From contig NZ_BAABJZ010000107.1 in assembly GCF_039543565.1 (NCBI RefSeq), positions 1 through 64,000 on the forward strand: a stretch of 64,000 nucleotides of DNA, in the 5' to 3' direction. The notes under the pieces are model-generated. The model worked only from the letters and a program-made list of their open reading frames with translations. It made no database searches and was not told the origin of the DNA. The stretch's first letter is position 1; each line of letters starts with the position of its first letter. The position numbers and the translations under genes were made by a program. This document shows positions 43,636-53,900 of this stretch, in pieces. This DNA is from Ferrimonas pelagia. GTDB taxonomy: Bacteria > Pseudomonadota > Gammaproteobacteria > Enterobacterales > Shewanellaceae.

Positions 43636-43746
43636 GTGACGTTGTGAATGTATCACTTTTGGCAATGCTGATCTTGCGTTATTGTCACTAACCATAGGCA
43701 ATGCCGACTGATTACACAGTTTAAGATCACAGACACGGAGTTCAAC

Positions 43747-45228
43747 ATGGCTAACTATTTCAACACTTTAAGCTTGCGCGAGAAATTGGCGCAATTGGGT
43801 CAATGCCGCTTTATGCAGCGTGAAGAATTCAGCACGGGTTGCGACTATATCAAAGGCTGGAAAGTGGTGATCGTCGGCTGTGGTGCGCAGGGATTGAACC
43901 AAGGCTTGAACATGCGTGATTCCGGTCTGGACGTGTCCTACGCTCTGCGTGAAGCCGCCATTAAAGAGAAGCGTCAGTCCTATATCAATGCCACGGAAAA
44001 TGGCTTCGCAGTCGACACCTACGAAAAGCTGATCCCTCAGGCGGATCTGGTCTTGAACCTGACCCCAGACAAACAGCACACCTCAGCCGTTAGCGCGGTG
44101 ATGCCATTGATGAAGCAGGGCGCCACCCTGTCTTACTCGCACGGTTTTAATATCGTGGAAGAGGGCATGCAGATCCGCGACGACATCACCGTCATCATGG
44201 TTGCGCCTAAGTGTCCGGGCACCGAAGTGCGCGAAGAGTACAAGCGTGGCTTCGGCGTACCAACGCTGATCGCCGTGCACCCAGAAAACGATCCGCAAGG
44301 GTTTGGTTGGGATGTGGCTAAAGCCTACGCTTCCGCGACCGGCGGCGACCGTGCCGGCGTTTTGGCCTCCTCTTTCATTGCCGAAGTGAAGTCCGACTTG
44401 ATGGGCGAGCAGACCATCCTTTGCGGCATGCTGCAGACCGGTGCCATCCTGGCCCATGAGCGCATGGTCGAGCAGGGTGTGGATGCGGGCTACGCCGCTA
44501 AGCTGATCCAGTACGGTTGGGAAACCGTGACCGAAGGGCTTAAGCACGGCGGGATCACCAACATGATGGATCGCCTGTCCAACCCGGCCAAGATCAAAGC
44601 CTTCGACATGGCCGAAGAGCTGAAAGTGACCCTGCGTCCGCTGTTTGAAAAGCACATGGACGATATTATTGAGGGCGAATTCTCTCGCACCATGATGGCC
44701 GATTGGGCCAACGATGATGCCAACCTGCTGAAGTGGCGCGAAGAAACGGCGGAGACCTCGTTCGAACAGGCCCCTGCCAGTGATGAGGCCATCACCGAGC
44801 AAGAGTTTTATGACCGAGGGATCTACCTGGTCGCGATGATCAAAGCCGGCGTTGAGTTGGCGTTTGAAACCATGGTGGCTGCAGGCATCATCGAAGAGTC
44901 CGCTTACTACGAGTCACTGCACGAAACGCCACTGATCGCCAACTGCATTGCGCGTAAGAAACTGTACGAGATGAACGTGGTGATCTCCGATACCGCCGAG
45001 TATGGTAACTATCTGTTCAGTCACGCGGCAGTGCCACTGTTGAAAGCGCATGCCAGTGCACTGACGCTGGAAGAGATGGGTAAGGGCCTGTCCGATCCCG
45101 CTAATGGCGTGGATAACGTTCGCTTGATCGAAGTAAACGACGCCATTCGCAACCACCCGGTTGAGGTGGTCGGCAAGAAGCTGCGCGGATACATGACCGA
45201 CATGAAGAAGATCGTTGAGTCTGCCTAG
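43747..45228 (+). CDS. ilvC: Ketol-acid reductoisomerase (NADP+), class II
   Basis: Second step of valine, leucine and isoleucine synthesis: rearranges acetolactate or acetohydroxybutyrate and reduces the product with NADPH and Mg2+. The 493-residue length is that of the long enterobacterial (class II) form with a duplicated knotted C-terminal domain. The cofactor site is IVGCGAQGLNQGLNMRDSG, and the acid metal ligands lie in the helices after KSDLMGEQTILCG. AACTATTTC follows the ATG as in E. coli (MANYFNTLSLREKL). Control by IlvY from the divergent side is expected. It ends at a strong terminator. Confidence 0.97.
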   Translation: MANYFNTLSLREKLAQLGQCRFMQREEFSTGCDYIKGWKVVIVGCGAQGLNQGLNMRDSGLDVSYALREAAIKEKRQSYINATENGFAVDTYEKLIPQADLVLNLTPDKQHTSAVSAVMPLMKQGATLSYSHGFNIVEEGMQIRDDITVIMVAPKCPGTEVREEYKRGFGVPTLIAVHPENDPQGFGWDVAKAYASATGGDRAGVLASSFIAEVKSDLMGEQTILCGMLQTGAILAHERMVEQGVDAGYAAKLIQYGWETVTEGLKHGGITNMMDRLSNPAKIKAFDMAEELKVTLRPLFEKHMDDIIEGEFSRTMMADWANDDANLLKWREETAETSFEQAPASDEAITEQEFYDRGIYLVAMIKAGVELAFETMVAAGIIEESAYYESLHETPLIANCIARKKLYEMNVVISDTAEYGNYLFSHAAVPLLKAHASALTLEEMGKGLSDPANGVDNVRLIEVNDAIRNHPVEVVGKKLRGYMTDMKKIVESA

Positions 45229-45250
45229 TCTGACTGAATGCGTTCACAAC

Positions 45251-45279
45251 AACGGCGGGGCTTAGGCTCCGCCGTTTTT
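45251..45279 (+). terminator. Intrinsic terminator of ilvC
   Basis: AACGGCGG pairs with CCGCCGTT around a ten-base loop, which can add further pairs, and is followed by TTTTT. It lies 22 bases after the ilvC stop codon. Confidence 0.9.
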
Positions 45280-45625
45280 CGTTGGCAGAGCCGAGAATGC
45301 CTTGAGCAACCCCTCCTCTGGCGGGCCGTTTTCACAACAGGCGCGGCGTATGCTTATGATGCACGGCGTTCAAAACAAGCAAATAGCGCGATGGCCTTGC
45401 CCTCGGTCTCGTTGGTAACAGCCATTCGTTCCACTTCAACAATGGCCAATAAAATCATGATCTGGGGTTTTGTTACCGTTGGCTCGGCTCTGCTTCGCCG
45501 CACAATGTTACAAAGCAAAAAATCGCTCACGATCCACGGCGAGTTGCATTAGGTTAATGTTGTTCACGGTAGTGAGTACGTCGATGTGGGGTCGGCATGC
45601 GGGAAGCCGCGCAAGGAGGCGAATG
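45280..45625. other. Intergenic region
   Basis: No gene is supported. A frame over 45238-45552 is Arg/Ser-rich, overlaps the ilvC terminator and has no ribosome site. The stretch presumably contains the promoter of the following membrane gene. Confidence 0.5.
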
Positions 45626-46074
45626 ATGGCGACACAGGGACGTTTTTTATTGATCACAGCCGGGTGGTGTACGGTGCTGGTTGCATTGTTGCATCTGGGC
45701 TGCATCGTCTTTGGCGGCGATTGGTATCGGGCGTTGGGGGCGGGTGAGCAGATGGCGCAGATGGCTGAGCGAGGGAATTCTATCCGACCGTTGTGACCTC
45801 TGCGATCACAGCGGTTCTCGCGGTGTGGGCGGCGTATGCGTTTTCCGGCGCGGGTGTGCTGCCCCGTTTGCCGTTGCGGCGTATGGTGCTGAGCTTGGTT
45901 GTGTTCGTGTTGGTGTGCCGTGGGGTGGCGTTTTATTGGTTGATGCCGCTGTTTCCCGGTAACAGCATGACGTTTTGGTTGGTGAGCTCGGCGCTGTGTT
46001 TGCTGCTCGGATCACTCTATGCGCTGGGTCTCGTGCGGCGCTGGACCCATCTAGGGGCGAAGGCGCATGCATAA
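45626..46074 (+). pseudogene. Integral membrane protein, reading frame broken once
   Basis: A membrane protein of about 149 residues if the frame is restored. The first part has a hydrophobic helix and GAGEQMAQMAERGNS. Coding then moves back one base near 45780: the other frame reads YPTVVTSAITAVLAVWAAYA, FSGAGVLPRLPLRR and MPLFPGNSMTFWLVSSALC, ending at 46074. Together they form a four-helix protein of a family I recall with the same GxxMAxMAExG then YPTxVT order. One missing base explains the break. AAGGAGG at 45613-45619 fits the ATG at 45626 better than the one at 45623. Function unknown. It overlaps the next gene by 8 bases. Confidence 0.7.
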
Positions 46075-46456
46075 CGGCAGTTGTCTGTGCGGGGCGATAC
46101 GGTTTGAGGTGACGGCAGCGCTGGGCAGCGCTGATGTGTGCCACTGCCAACAGTGCCGCAAGTGGACGGGACATTTCCTGCCTAGCGTTGAGGTTGCGCG
46201 GGGGAGCTTGGTGATCGACGGTGCTGATCAACTGAGTTGGTATGCCTCGTCAGACAAGGTGCGCCGCGGGTTTTGTGGCCAGTGCGGCTCGTCGCTGTTT
46301 TTCGACCCGCTTGATCAGAGCAAGCATGACTGGGTCGCCATTGCGTTGGGCGCGTTTGATACCCCATTGACTCAGTGTGTGGCGCGGCATATCTTTGTCT
46401 CAGAGAAGGGGGATTACTACGAGATAGACGATGGCTTGCCGCAAAATGCGCGCTAA
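46067..46456 (+). CDS. GFA family (Mss4-like fold) zinc protein
   Basis: A 129-residue member of the family named after glutathione-dependent formaldehyde-activating enzyme and CENP-V. Zinc sites are GSCLCGAIRFEV, CHCQQCRKWTG and FCGQCGSSLFF. Most bacterial members have no proven activity, and the formaldehyde role is not general. The ATG overlaps the end of the membrane gene by 8 bases, suggesting one operon. Confidence 0.92.
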   Translation: MHNGSCLCGAIRFEVTAALGSADVCHCQQCRKWTGHFLPSVEVARGSLVIDGADQLSWYASSDKVRRGFCGQCGSSLFFDPLDQSKHDWVAIALGAFDTPLTQCVARHIFVSEKGDYYEIDDGLPQNAR

Positions 46457-46720
46457 GGCTGCAGTGGCAATGTCCCGCAATCCGTGTGCCTCAATGACAC
46501 CGGCACGAGGCGTCGCGGTTGGCCTAATGATGACCGCGTTGACGCTGGCTGCTCTCTTCGCTCTCGTCAAACCGGCTTGGCCGGAAGTCGGATTTTTATC
46601 TTGGTAATTGGTTGTTTGTTAAGTTTGTTTCTCTGTTAACTCGCATTCGGATGGACTGTATTTTTGCGTGGGTTAGGCGTAGAGTCTTTGTTCAAAAGGA
46701 TGTGATGTTTGAGGGCAGGA

Positions 46721-47791
46721 ATGCACCAAATTACGCTAGGGCATAGCAATCGACCGGACGATGTTCCAACCGTGCTGGATAACTTGATGAGGCCGGATGG
46801 TCAGCCGAGAACGGGCCACTTTGATGGCAGTGTGCGTTGTTTGGGCCTGGATGACTTTCGCTATTTCGATGCCATGGATCGGCCCGCTTCGACCTGGGCC
46901 CGACGCTTTCACTTCAAGCAGTTTCAGTTTATTAGCTTGACGTCACCGGAATGGATCATCGGTGTGGCCATCGCCAATATTGGCTATGTGATCAGCGCTT
47001 TTTGCTACCGCTATCAGCTCAAAACCGGTGAGATCAAAGAAACGTCTTGGCTCAAGCCGTTTGGCGTGGGGTGTGAAAGTACGCCCTCGCCCTATGACGG
47101 CAGGGCGTCGATCACCGGTGGTTCAGGCCAACTCTTGTTTAACATCGTTGAAGGCCAATGGCAGTTCACGCTGGATGCACTCGGGATCCAGGCGGATCTC
47201 GCACTTCAGAGTTCGCCGCTGAGCCTGCCGCTGGCGGTGTGCACGCCAACCGGATACAACGGTTGGACCTACACCCAGAAACACAATGCGTTGGCGCTGT
47301 CCGGCTCGCTGTCTATCGATGGCGCCAAGCAGCCGGTTGCATCCATGCTGGCGGGGTACGATTTCTCCGCTGGCTATATGCGACGAGAAACCAGTTGGCG
47401 CTGGGCCAGCATCAATGCGCAACTGCCCGACGGTGCGCGGCTGGGTTTGAATCTGGCCGCGGGGGTGAACGAAACCGGTACGACCGAAAACGCGCTGTGG
47501 ATCGATGGCGAACGCTATCTGCTCGGGCCGGTGCACTTTCGGTTTGAGCGGCACCGACCCGGCGGCGCTGCGTCGGGAAGGGTATGGCGGATCGTGTCCG
47601 ATGATGGTCGGGTTGATCTGCATTTTACGCCGAAGGACAAACGGGCGGAGAAGCGCAACTTGCTGCTGCTAAAAAGTAACTTCCGCCAATACATCGGGCA
47701 CTTCAATGGCACCCTCATGGATGGGCAGGGGCGAAAGCACCGCTTGGATCGGGTGCTCGGGCTGACGGAAGATCATTACGCAAAGTGGTGA
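46721..47791 (+). CDS. DUF2804 family protein
   Basis: A 356-residue protein of the DUF2804 family: beta-rich, Trp-rich, with KQFQFISLTSPEWIIGVAIA, YNGWTYTQKHNALALSG, TSWRWASINAQLPDGARLG and a final KSNFRQYIGHFNGTL. The family resembles lipocalin-like or AttH-like proteins and is often near lipid genes, but its activity is not established. No signal peptide is seen. The ATG at 46721 follows GAGG at six bases; an upstream TTG is less likely. A 43-base gap separates it from the hydroxylase gene. Confidence 0.85.
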   Translation: MHQITLGHSNRPDDVPTVLDNLMRPDGQPRTGHFDGSVRCLGLDDFRYFDAMDRPASTWARRFHFKQFQFISLTSPEWIIGVAIANIGYVISAFCYRYQLKTGEIKETSWLKPFGVGCESTPSPYDGRASITGGSGQLLFNIVEGQWQFTLDALGIQADLALQSSPLSLPLAVCTPTGYNGWTYTQKHNALALSGSLSIDGAKQPVASMLAGYDFSAGYMRRETSWRWASINAQLPDGARLGLNLAAGVNETGTTENALWIDGERYLLGPVHFRFERHRPGGAASGRVWRIVSDDGRVDLHFTPKDKRAEKRNLLLLKSNFRQYIGHFNGTLMDGQGRKHRLDRVLGLTEDHYAKW

Positions 47792-47834
47792 GCTGGGCGC
47801 CAACGTCAATGGACAGGAAGGACAAGGATAATTC

Positions 47835-48695
47835 ATGGATTTTTCAGCGGTGATCGCGCATCCGGAGTATCTGCTGATGGTGCTCGCCCCCTTTTTTGGG
47901 GTGTGTATGTTGGTGGAGTGGTTCTACGGCGATAGGCTGCGCAAACTGCCGGAGAGTGCACGCTATAAGTTGCCGGAAGTGGCCTGTAATTTTGGCCTAA
48001 TGGGGCTGCATCAGGCGGCCGATATTCTTACTGGCTTACTGATCGCCAAGCTCTATCTGGCGCTGTTTGGTTGGCGCCTGTTTGAGATCGAGATGGGCCT
48101 GTGGAGTTTTCTGCTGCTGATGGTGTTGCAGGATCTCTGTTATTACGGCTTTCACCGTGCCAGCCATCGGGTGCGCTGGATGTGGGCGGCGCATGTGGCT
48201 CATCACAGCTCAGAACGGATGAATTTCAGTACCGCCGCGCGGCAAAGTCTGATGTATCCGCTGGCGGGCATGTGGGTATTTTGGCTGCCGCTGGTGTTGA
48301 TCGGGTTTGATCCCAACTGGGTGGTGTTTGTCGTCTTGCTTAATCTGGCGTTGCAGTTTTTTGTTCATACCCAAGCCATCCGCTCTCTTGGGCCGTTGGA
48401 GTGGATCATCAATACTCCGTCCCATCACCGGGTTCATCATGGCCGCAACCCGCAGTATATCGACAAGAATTACGCGGGTATTTTGATCATCTGGGATCGC
48501 CTGTTCGGTACGTTTGAGCCGGAAGTGGCCACCGTGGAATATGGTATTACCAAACCGGTCAACAGCTTTAATCCGTTGACCGTCACCTTCAGTGAGTGGC
48601 GCGATATGTTCGCCGAAGCCAGTGCACCAGGGCTGACCGTTAAGCAGCGTTGGCGGATCTTGTTTGCGCCCCCAAAAACCAACGAGCAAGCGTGA
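47835..48695 (+). CDS. Sterol desaturase/fatty acid hydroxylase family protein
   Basis: A 286-residue integral membrane di-iron oxygenase. The His clusters are HRASHRVRW, HVAHHSSERMNFST and NTPSHHRVHHGRNPQYIDKNY, in the order of the FA_hydroxylase family, on a helical scaffold with about four membrane segments. It probably oxidises a lipid, such as a fatty acyl, carotenoid or alkylglycerol-type substrate; the exact one cannot be read. AAGGAT precedes the ATG. Its stop overlaps the start of the next lipoprotein gene. Confidence 0.9.
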   Translation: MDFSAVIAHPEYLLMVLAPFFGVCMLVEWFYGDRLRKLPESARYKLPEVACNFGLMGLHQAADILTGLLIAKLYLALFGWRLFEIEMGLWSFLLLMVLQDLCYYGFHRASHRVRWMWAAHVAHHSSERMNFSTAARQSLMYPLAGMWVFWLPLVLIGFDPNWVVFVVLLNLALQFFVHTQAIRSLGPLEWIINTPSHHRVHHGRNPQYIDKNYAGILIIWDRLFGTFEPEVATVEYGITKPVNSFNPLTVTFSEWRDMFAEASAPGLTVKQRWRILFAPPKTNEQA

Positions 48696-49135
48696 GAGCG
48701 GCTGGGATCGGCGTCGTGCTGCTGGGTCTGAGCGCCTGTACGCCCTCGTTGCCCGATGCGTTGGCAAGGGAGCAGCGCGCGGCGATCCATTTGGTGTCAG
48801 AGATCGAGGTCAAACCGCATGAGCGCCTTCGGCTCTCAATGCTGATCGGCGACGAGACTGTGGTTTTTTCCTGGCCCAACACACACCGAGGTAATGTTTC
48901 AGGCAGCGTTACAGTGCAGTACCCAGAGGGGGAGCTCGATCGGATCTACGACTATCGGGATTATTACTTTGTCCGTGATGTCGCCGTTGAACCGGCCCAA
49001 AAGCGCGCCTATGTGGTAGTGGAGGGAGGCTCGTTTTTCTCTCTCGGTGGCGCGGTGCAACAGCATGTGTATGTTTGGGACATTGAGGGTCGACGCTCGC
49101 TGGGGCGGTATCGTTTGCCAACGCATGGGAATTGA
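48692..49135 (+). CDS. Small lipoprotein of unknown function
   Basis: A 147-residue predicted lipoprotein (lipobox LSAC) starting at GTG that overlaps the hydroxylase stop codon (GTGA). The mature domain is beta-rich: IEVKPHERLRLSMLIGDETV, GSVTVQYPEGELDRIYDYRD, then VEPAQKRAYVVVEGGSFF and VYVWDIEGRRSLGRY. It looks like a small beta-propeller blade or sandwich and is probably anchored in the outer membrane. Coupled translation suggests a link to the lipid hydroxylase. No family recognised. Confidence 0.75.
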   Translation: MRAAGIGVVLLGLSACTPSLPDALAREQRAAIHLVSEIEVKPHERLRLSMLIGDETVVFSWPNTHRGNVSGSVTVQYPEGELDRIYDYRDYYFVRDVAVEPAQKRAYVVVEGGSFFSLGGAVQQHVYVWDIEGRRSLGRYRLPTHGN

Positions 49136-49187
49136 CCGCCGTCTTTGCGAGCGGCAACAGGATGTCTGGGACGTGTGAGGGGCGGGA

Positions 49188-50090
49188 ATGAAATTAGAAC
49201 GGGCGCTGAGCCGGATCGCGACGATCCATCAGCAACATTCGCTCAAGTGTGCCTTGGCCATGGGGACGCTGAAGCGGCGATTTGACTGGCCGCAAGTGGA
49301 ATGGCAGCGATTGGAGCAACTGGTCGATGCGCAGGAGCCGGTGTTTGAGGGCGCTATCTTAACCAGCAATGCAGTGCCCTACGCTGCGGTCGGTAAGCGG
49401 CGCCATTGGATCTTGGCGCATGGGGTGTATCCGTACGCGTACTACACGATGCTGGACTGGTTTAATACGGCGTCCGCCGAGTCGATCTTTGATCATTATC
49501 TGGAGCTATGTACCCGGCAAAACCGCTATCTGTCCCATGATGTGTCCATTTTGCTGGCGTTTCAGGCCGCGTGGCCGCTGCTGTCATCGTCGACGGAGCG
49601 ATTGCGTTTCATTGAGCGTTTCTGCGAATTTGTGACCTGCACGTTTTATGACGAGCATCGTCCGGCCGAACCATTGCCGCCGGGTTTTGTGGCGGTGTCT
49701 GATCTGTCGCCGCAAAGGGGGCTCGATACGGTGCTGCGTCGGCCGGGCTTCTGGGGACACAATGTGATCCTGTTGTCTTGGCTGCTCCGGCCGGAGTCGC
49801 GGCTTAACGACAGGGTCAAGCGGGTGTTGCTGACTCATCTGCATAGCCAGTGTCATTGGCAGTTTGATGATCCACTGGACTGCCCGGATGTTCAGCCGCA
49901 AGCGACGTCTGCAGCGGATGAAGCGGCGCTCGAGTTTGCTTGTCGGCGCTTGCTGCTGGGACGCGCAGACAACCTGCATCAAATTACCTTGGCGGAGGCG
50001 ATCGTCCATTTGTACTCCCAGCCTTGGGTGACACGTGAACAGCAGCTCGGATTGCTGGACGTTGCGCTGCATTTCTCAGGGCAGGGCTAG
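49188..50090 (+). CDS. Soluble protein of unknown function
   Basis: A 300-residue, mostly helical protein without signal peptide or membrane segment. It is rich in Trp, Leu and Arg, for example KRRHWILAHGVYPYAYYTML, HDVSILLAFQAAWPLL and GLDTVLRRPGFWGHNVILL. No catalytic motif is recognisable and I cannot assign a family. GAGGGGCGGG lies directly before the ATG. It follows the lipoprotein gene by 52 bases and may belong to the same transcript. Confidence 0.75.
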   Translation: MKLERALSRIATIHQQHSLKCALAMGTLKRRFDWPQVEWQRLEQLVDAQEPVFEGAILTSNAVPYAAVGKRRHWILAHGVYPYAYYTMLDWFNTASAESIFDHYLELCTRQNRYLSHDVSILLAFQAAWPLLSSSTERLRFIERFCEFVTCTFYDEHRPAEPLPPGFVAVSDLSPQRGLDTVLRRPGFWGHNVILLSWLLRPESRLNDRVKRVLLTHLHSQCHWQFDDPLDCPDVQPQATSAADEAALEFACRRLLLGRADNLHQITLAEAIVHLYSQPWVTREQQLGLLDVALHFSGQG

Positions 50091-50127
50091 GCCGGGGCAC
50101 TCGTCTTGTGGACCGAGTCGGCGCCGC

Positions 50128-50796
50128 TTAATGATCATGGAACTGCCCGGCGTAGGATTGGGCTGACATAAAGCCGAAGCTGGGGTGCGGTGCGTAGACA
50201 ATGCCGACGTACTGGTAGCGCCCGTCCATAATGAGTTTCCGATGGCCGCGATCGGCGACGCCATCATCGATGATCAGCCCCATGACGACGTGACGGGCCG
50301 CGTTGACGTCCGAGTTGCCATAGAATAGGTTCTCTCCGGCGATCAGCGACCAGCGACCGTAACGGGCGATCCGTTGCTCCGGCGTGGAGCCGTCTCGGCC
50401 AATGTGCCCGGTCAGGTTATATTTCCCTTGCTCTGCGGCGTGCTCGCGGGCGGCCAACGTCAGGCCGTATGAGGGCGTCAAGGGCCTGACGGGCTCGGCG
50501 CTGCGCATCGCTTCTATCGCTTCGAGCAGGGCTTCGACCCCTTCATGTGTGGTGATCACCTGAATGTGCCCGGGTTGTTTGTTAAACCAAGGCGGATCCC
50601 AGATCTTGCCTTCACGGTAGTATTGGAGCATCGGCTCCAAGACCTCATCTGCGTAGCGATAGGGATCGCTGCGGGCGAAGTTGAGCTCAGTGAGGATCCC
50701 ATGCTCGATGGCGCTGAGGGTGAGGGTGTTGGCGTGGATTGGGGGAGCGAGCAGTAGGGACGTGAGCAACAAAGAACGGACAACGTAACCGAACAT
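50128..50796 (-). CDS. Secreted CAP-domain (SCP/PR1-like) protein
   Basis: A 222-residue exported protein with a signal peptide (VVRSLLLTSLLLAPPIHA). The CAP fold is seen in IEHGILTELNFARSDPYRYA, LTLAAREHAAEQGKY followed by TGHIGRDGS with the conserved His, AGENLFYGNS with the conserved Glu, and VMGLIIDDGVADRGHRKLIM. CAP proteins bind lipids or act outside the cell; bacterial roles are unknown. The ATG at 50796 follows GAGGT at eight bases; an ATG five codons upstream has no ribosome site. The truncated relative at 41584-41793 lies 9 kb away. Confidence 0.88.
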   Translation of the reverse strand: MFGYVVRSLLLTSLLLAPPIHANTLTLSAIEHGILTELNFARSDPYRYADEVLEPMLQYYREGKIWDPPWFNKQPGHIQVITTHEGVEALLEAIEAMRSAEPVRPLTPSYGLTLAAREHAAEQGKYNLTGHIGRDGSTPEQRIARYGRWSLIAGENLFYGNSDVNAARHVVMGLIIDDGVADRGHRKLIMDGRYQYVGIVYAPHPSFGFMSAQSYAGQFHDH

Positions 50797-50989
50797 TGAT
50801 ACTGACCTCATTGGTTAATCGCAAAGAGTAAGGATAGTTGGTGGCCTAGTATTTGTGATGGCGATGCGTTTCGGTGGATAAACCGATTAATTTTAAGCCG
50901 AAAGTTTCGCTTGGTCGGTGACAGTACTTAACCTTATCCATCAGCCCTGCTAGGATCCGGCGGTTAACCGTCATTGTCAGGATCTCGCC

Positions 50990-53900
50990 TTGAGCAACAG
51001 CAACCCCTTTGCCCCGCAGCAACTTGCCTTTTGTATGGCGGCCGATGCCGCTACCATCCGCCGTCGCCTGTCTGGCATGAAGAGGATCAAAGACGCCGAT
51101 AAGAAAGCCAAGTTGACTGAGGAGTTGACGGCTTTGGCTGAGCGCAGCCAGCAAAAGGTGGCAGAGCGAACCATCAATCTGCCCAAGGTGACCTATCCGG
51201 ATCTGCCGGTGTCTGAGCGACGCGATGAGATCGCGGAAGCGATCAAGCACAATCAAGTGGTGATCGTCGCCGGTGAGACGGGCTCGGGTAAAACCACCCA
51301 GCTGCCCAAGATCTGCATGGAGCTGGGGCGGGGCACTCGAGGCCTGATCGGCCACACTCAGCCGCGCCGCCTGGCCGCCCGGGCGGTGGCGCAGCGCGTT
51401 GCCGACGAGCTGAACTCTGAGTTGGGTCAGCACATCGGCTTTAAAGTGCGTTTTGCCGATCAGACCTCGAAAGAGAGCTACGTCAAGCTGATGACCGATG
51501 GCATTTTGCTGGCGGAGATCCAGAACGATCGTTGGCTCGACCAATACGACACCATCATCATCGATGAAGCGCACGAGCGTAGCCTGAACATCGATTTCAT
51601 CCTGGGTTATCTCAAGCAGCTGCTGCCCAAGCGGCCTGATCTGAAAGTGGTGATCACCTCGGCCACCATCGATGTACAGCGCTTCTCTGCCCACTTTGGC
51701 GATGCGCCGGTGATCGAGGTGTCTGGCCGGACGTACCCGGTAGAACAACGTTATTTGCCGCTGGCACGGGAGACCGGGCCGGATCTTGAGGTGATCGAAG
51801 GGATCTTTGCCGCAGTGGATGAGCTGTGTGCGGAGGGACCCGGCGATATCCTGATCTTTATGAACGGTGAGCGAGAAATTCGCGATGCGGCCGACGCGCT
51901 GCGCCGACGCAATCTGCGCGATACCGAAATTTTGCCGCTCTATGCACGACTGTCCCACGCCGAGCAGATCAAGATCTTCTCCGGCCATGCGGGACGGCGT
52001 ATCGTGCTTGCCACCAACGTGGCGGAAACCTCGCTGACCGTACCGGGGATCAAGTATGTGATCGATCCCGGTACCGCGCGGATCAGTCGCTACAGCTACC
52101 GCACTAAGGTACAGCGCCTGCCAATTGAGCCGGTGTCTCAGGCGTCGGCCAACCAACGTGCCGGTCGCTGTGGCCGGGTGTCGGAAGGCATTTGTATCCG
52201 TCTCTACAGTGAGGAGGATTACCTGGGTCGTCCGGCGTTTACCGATCCGGAAATTCTGCGCACCAACCTCGGCTCGGTGATCCTGCAGATGCTGGCGCTG
52301 GGCCTGGGTGACATTGCCGCGTTCCCGTTCATTCAGCCGCCGGACAGCCGTCACATCAACGATGGCATGAACCTGTTGCAGGAGTTGGGGGCGATCAGTC
52401 TGGAGCGTGGCGGTCTGCCGAAGATGACGCCGTCCGGCCGCAAGCTGGCGCGATTGCCGATCGATCCGCGCTTGGCGCGCATGGTGATGGCGGCACAGCC
52501 CAACGGCTGTGTGCATGAGGTGATGGTGATCGTGGCGGCCTTGTCCATTCAGGATCCGCGCGAGCGTCCAGTGGACAAGCAGCAGGCGGCGGATGAGAAA
52601 CACAACCGCTTTGCCGACAAGGACTCGGACTTCCTAGCCTATCTCAATCTGTGGGATTACCTGCGCGAGCAGCAAAAAGCCTTGTCCAGCAGCCAGTACC
52701 GCCGTCTGTGTAAGAGCGATTTCCTCGCTTACATGCGGGTGCGTGAGTGGCAGGACTTGTACTCCCAGTTGCGCCAGAGTCTGTCGGATCTGGATATCAG
52801 CATCACCATCGGCGAGCGTGCCGGGTATGATCAGATCCACCAATCGTTGCTGGCGGGCTTGCTGTCGCATATCGGCATGAAAGACGCGGATGGCAGCTTT
52901 AAAGGGGCGCGGAACTCCAAGTTCTACGTGTTCCCCGGCTCTAAGTTGGCGAAGAAGCCGCCCAAGTGGCTGATGGCGGCGGAGCTGACCGAAACCAGTC
53001 GCTTGTTTGCCCGCACGGTGGCCAAGATCAACCCAGAGTGGGTGGAGCCGCTGGCACAACATCTGGTGAAAAAAAGTCACAGTGAGCCACATTGGGAGCA
53101 AAAGCCCGGCTCGGTGTTGGCGTTTGAGCAGGTGAGCCTGTATGGCGTGGTGATCGTGCCCCGGCGCAAGGTGCAGTATGGGCCGATCGATCCGATCGAG
53201 TCCCGCACCATTTTCCTGCGCGAAGCGCTGGTCAATGGTGAGCTGGGTCTGCGCGAGACGTTTCTCCAGCGCAACATGGCGTTGCTCGATGAGGTGGAAG
53301 AGCTGGAGCATAAGTCCCGTCGCCGTGACATTCTGGTGGACGAGCAGACGTTGTTTGCTTTTTACGATGAGCGGGTTGGTAGCGGGATCTACACCCGTCA
53401 GCTGTTTCAGGGCTGGTGGAGCAAGGCGCGCCGTCAGGACGCGGATCTGCTCGACTTTGATAAAGCGGAGCTGATGAAGCGGGACGCGTCCCATATTGGC
53501 GAAGCGGATTTTCCCGATCACTGGACACAGCAGGGGATCACTCTGCCGTTGTCTTATCGCTTTGAGCCGGCCGAAGCCGACGATGGGGTTTCGCTGCATC
53601 TGCCGCTGGCTTTGCTCAACCAGTTTGAGCCGGCCGGATTTGACTACCTGGTGCCGGGTCTGCGCCAGGATCTGGCGGTGGCGCTGATCAAGAGCTTGCC
53701 CAAGCCGCTGCGTCGTAACTTTGTGCCAGCACCTAACTATGCCCAAGCGGCGTTGGCCAACATTACGCCGTTTGAGATGCCGCTGCTGGACGCCTTATGT
53801 AAGCAGTTCTTGCGGATGTCCGGGACGCAACTCAAGCCGGAGGATTTCGATCTGTCCCAACTGAGTCCGCACTTGAGGTTTAACTTCAAGGTGGAAGATG

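Noticed and set aside
45238..45552. Plus-strand frame after ilvC
   Set aside because: It overlaps the ilvC terminator and has no ribosome site or motif.
50846..52603. Long open frame opposite hrpA on the minus strand
   Set aside because: It is Arg/His/Gln-rich without motif or ribosome site and lies fully against a certain gene; it is a shadow of hrpA codon use.
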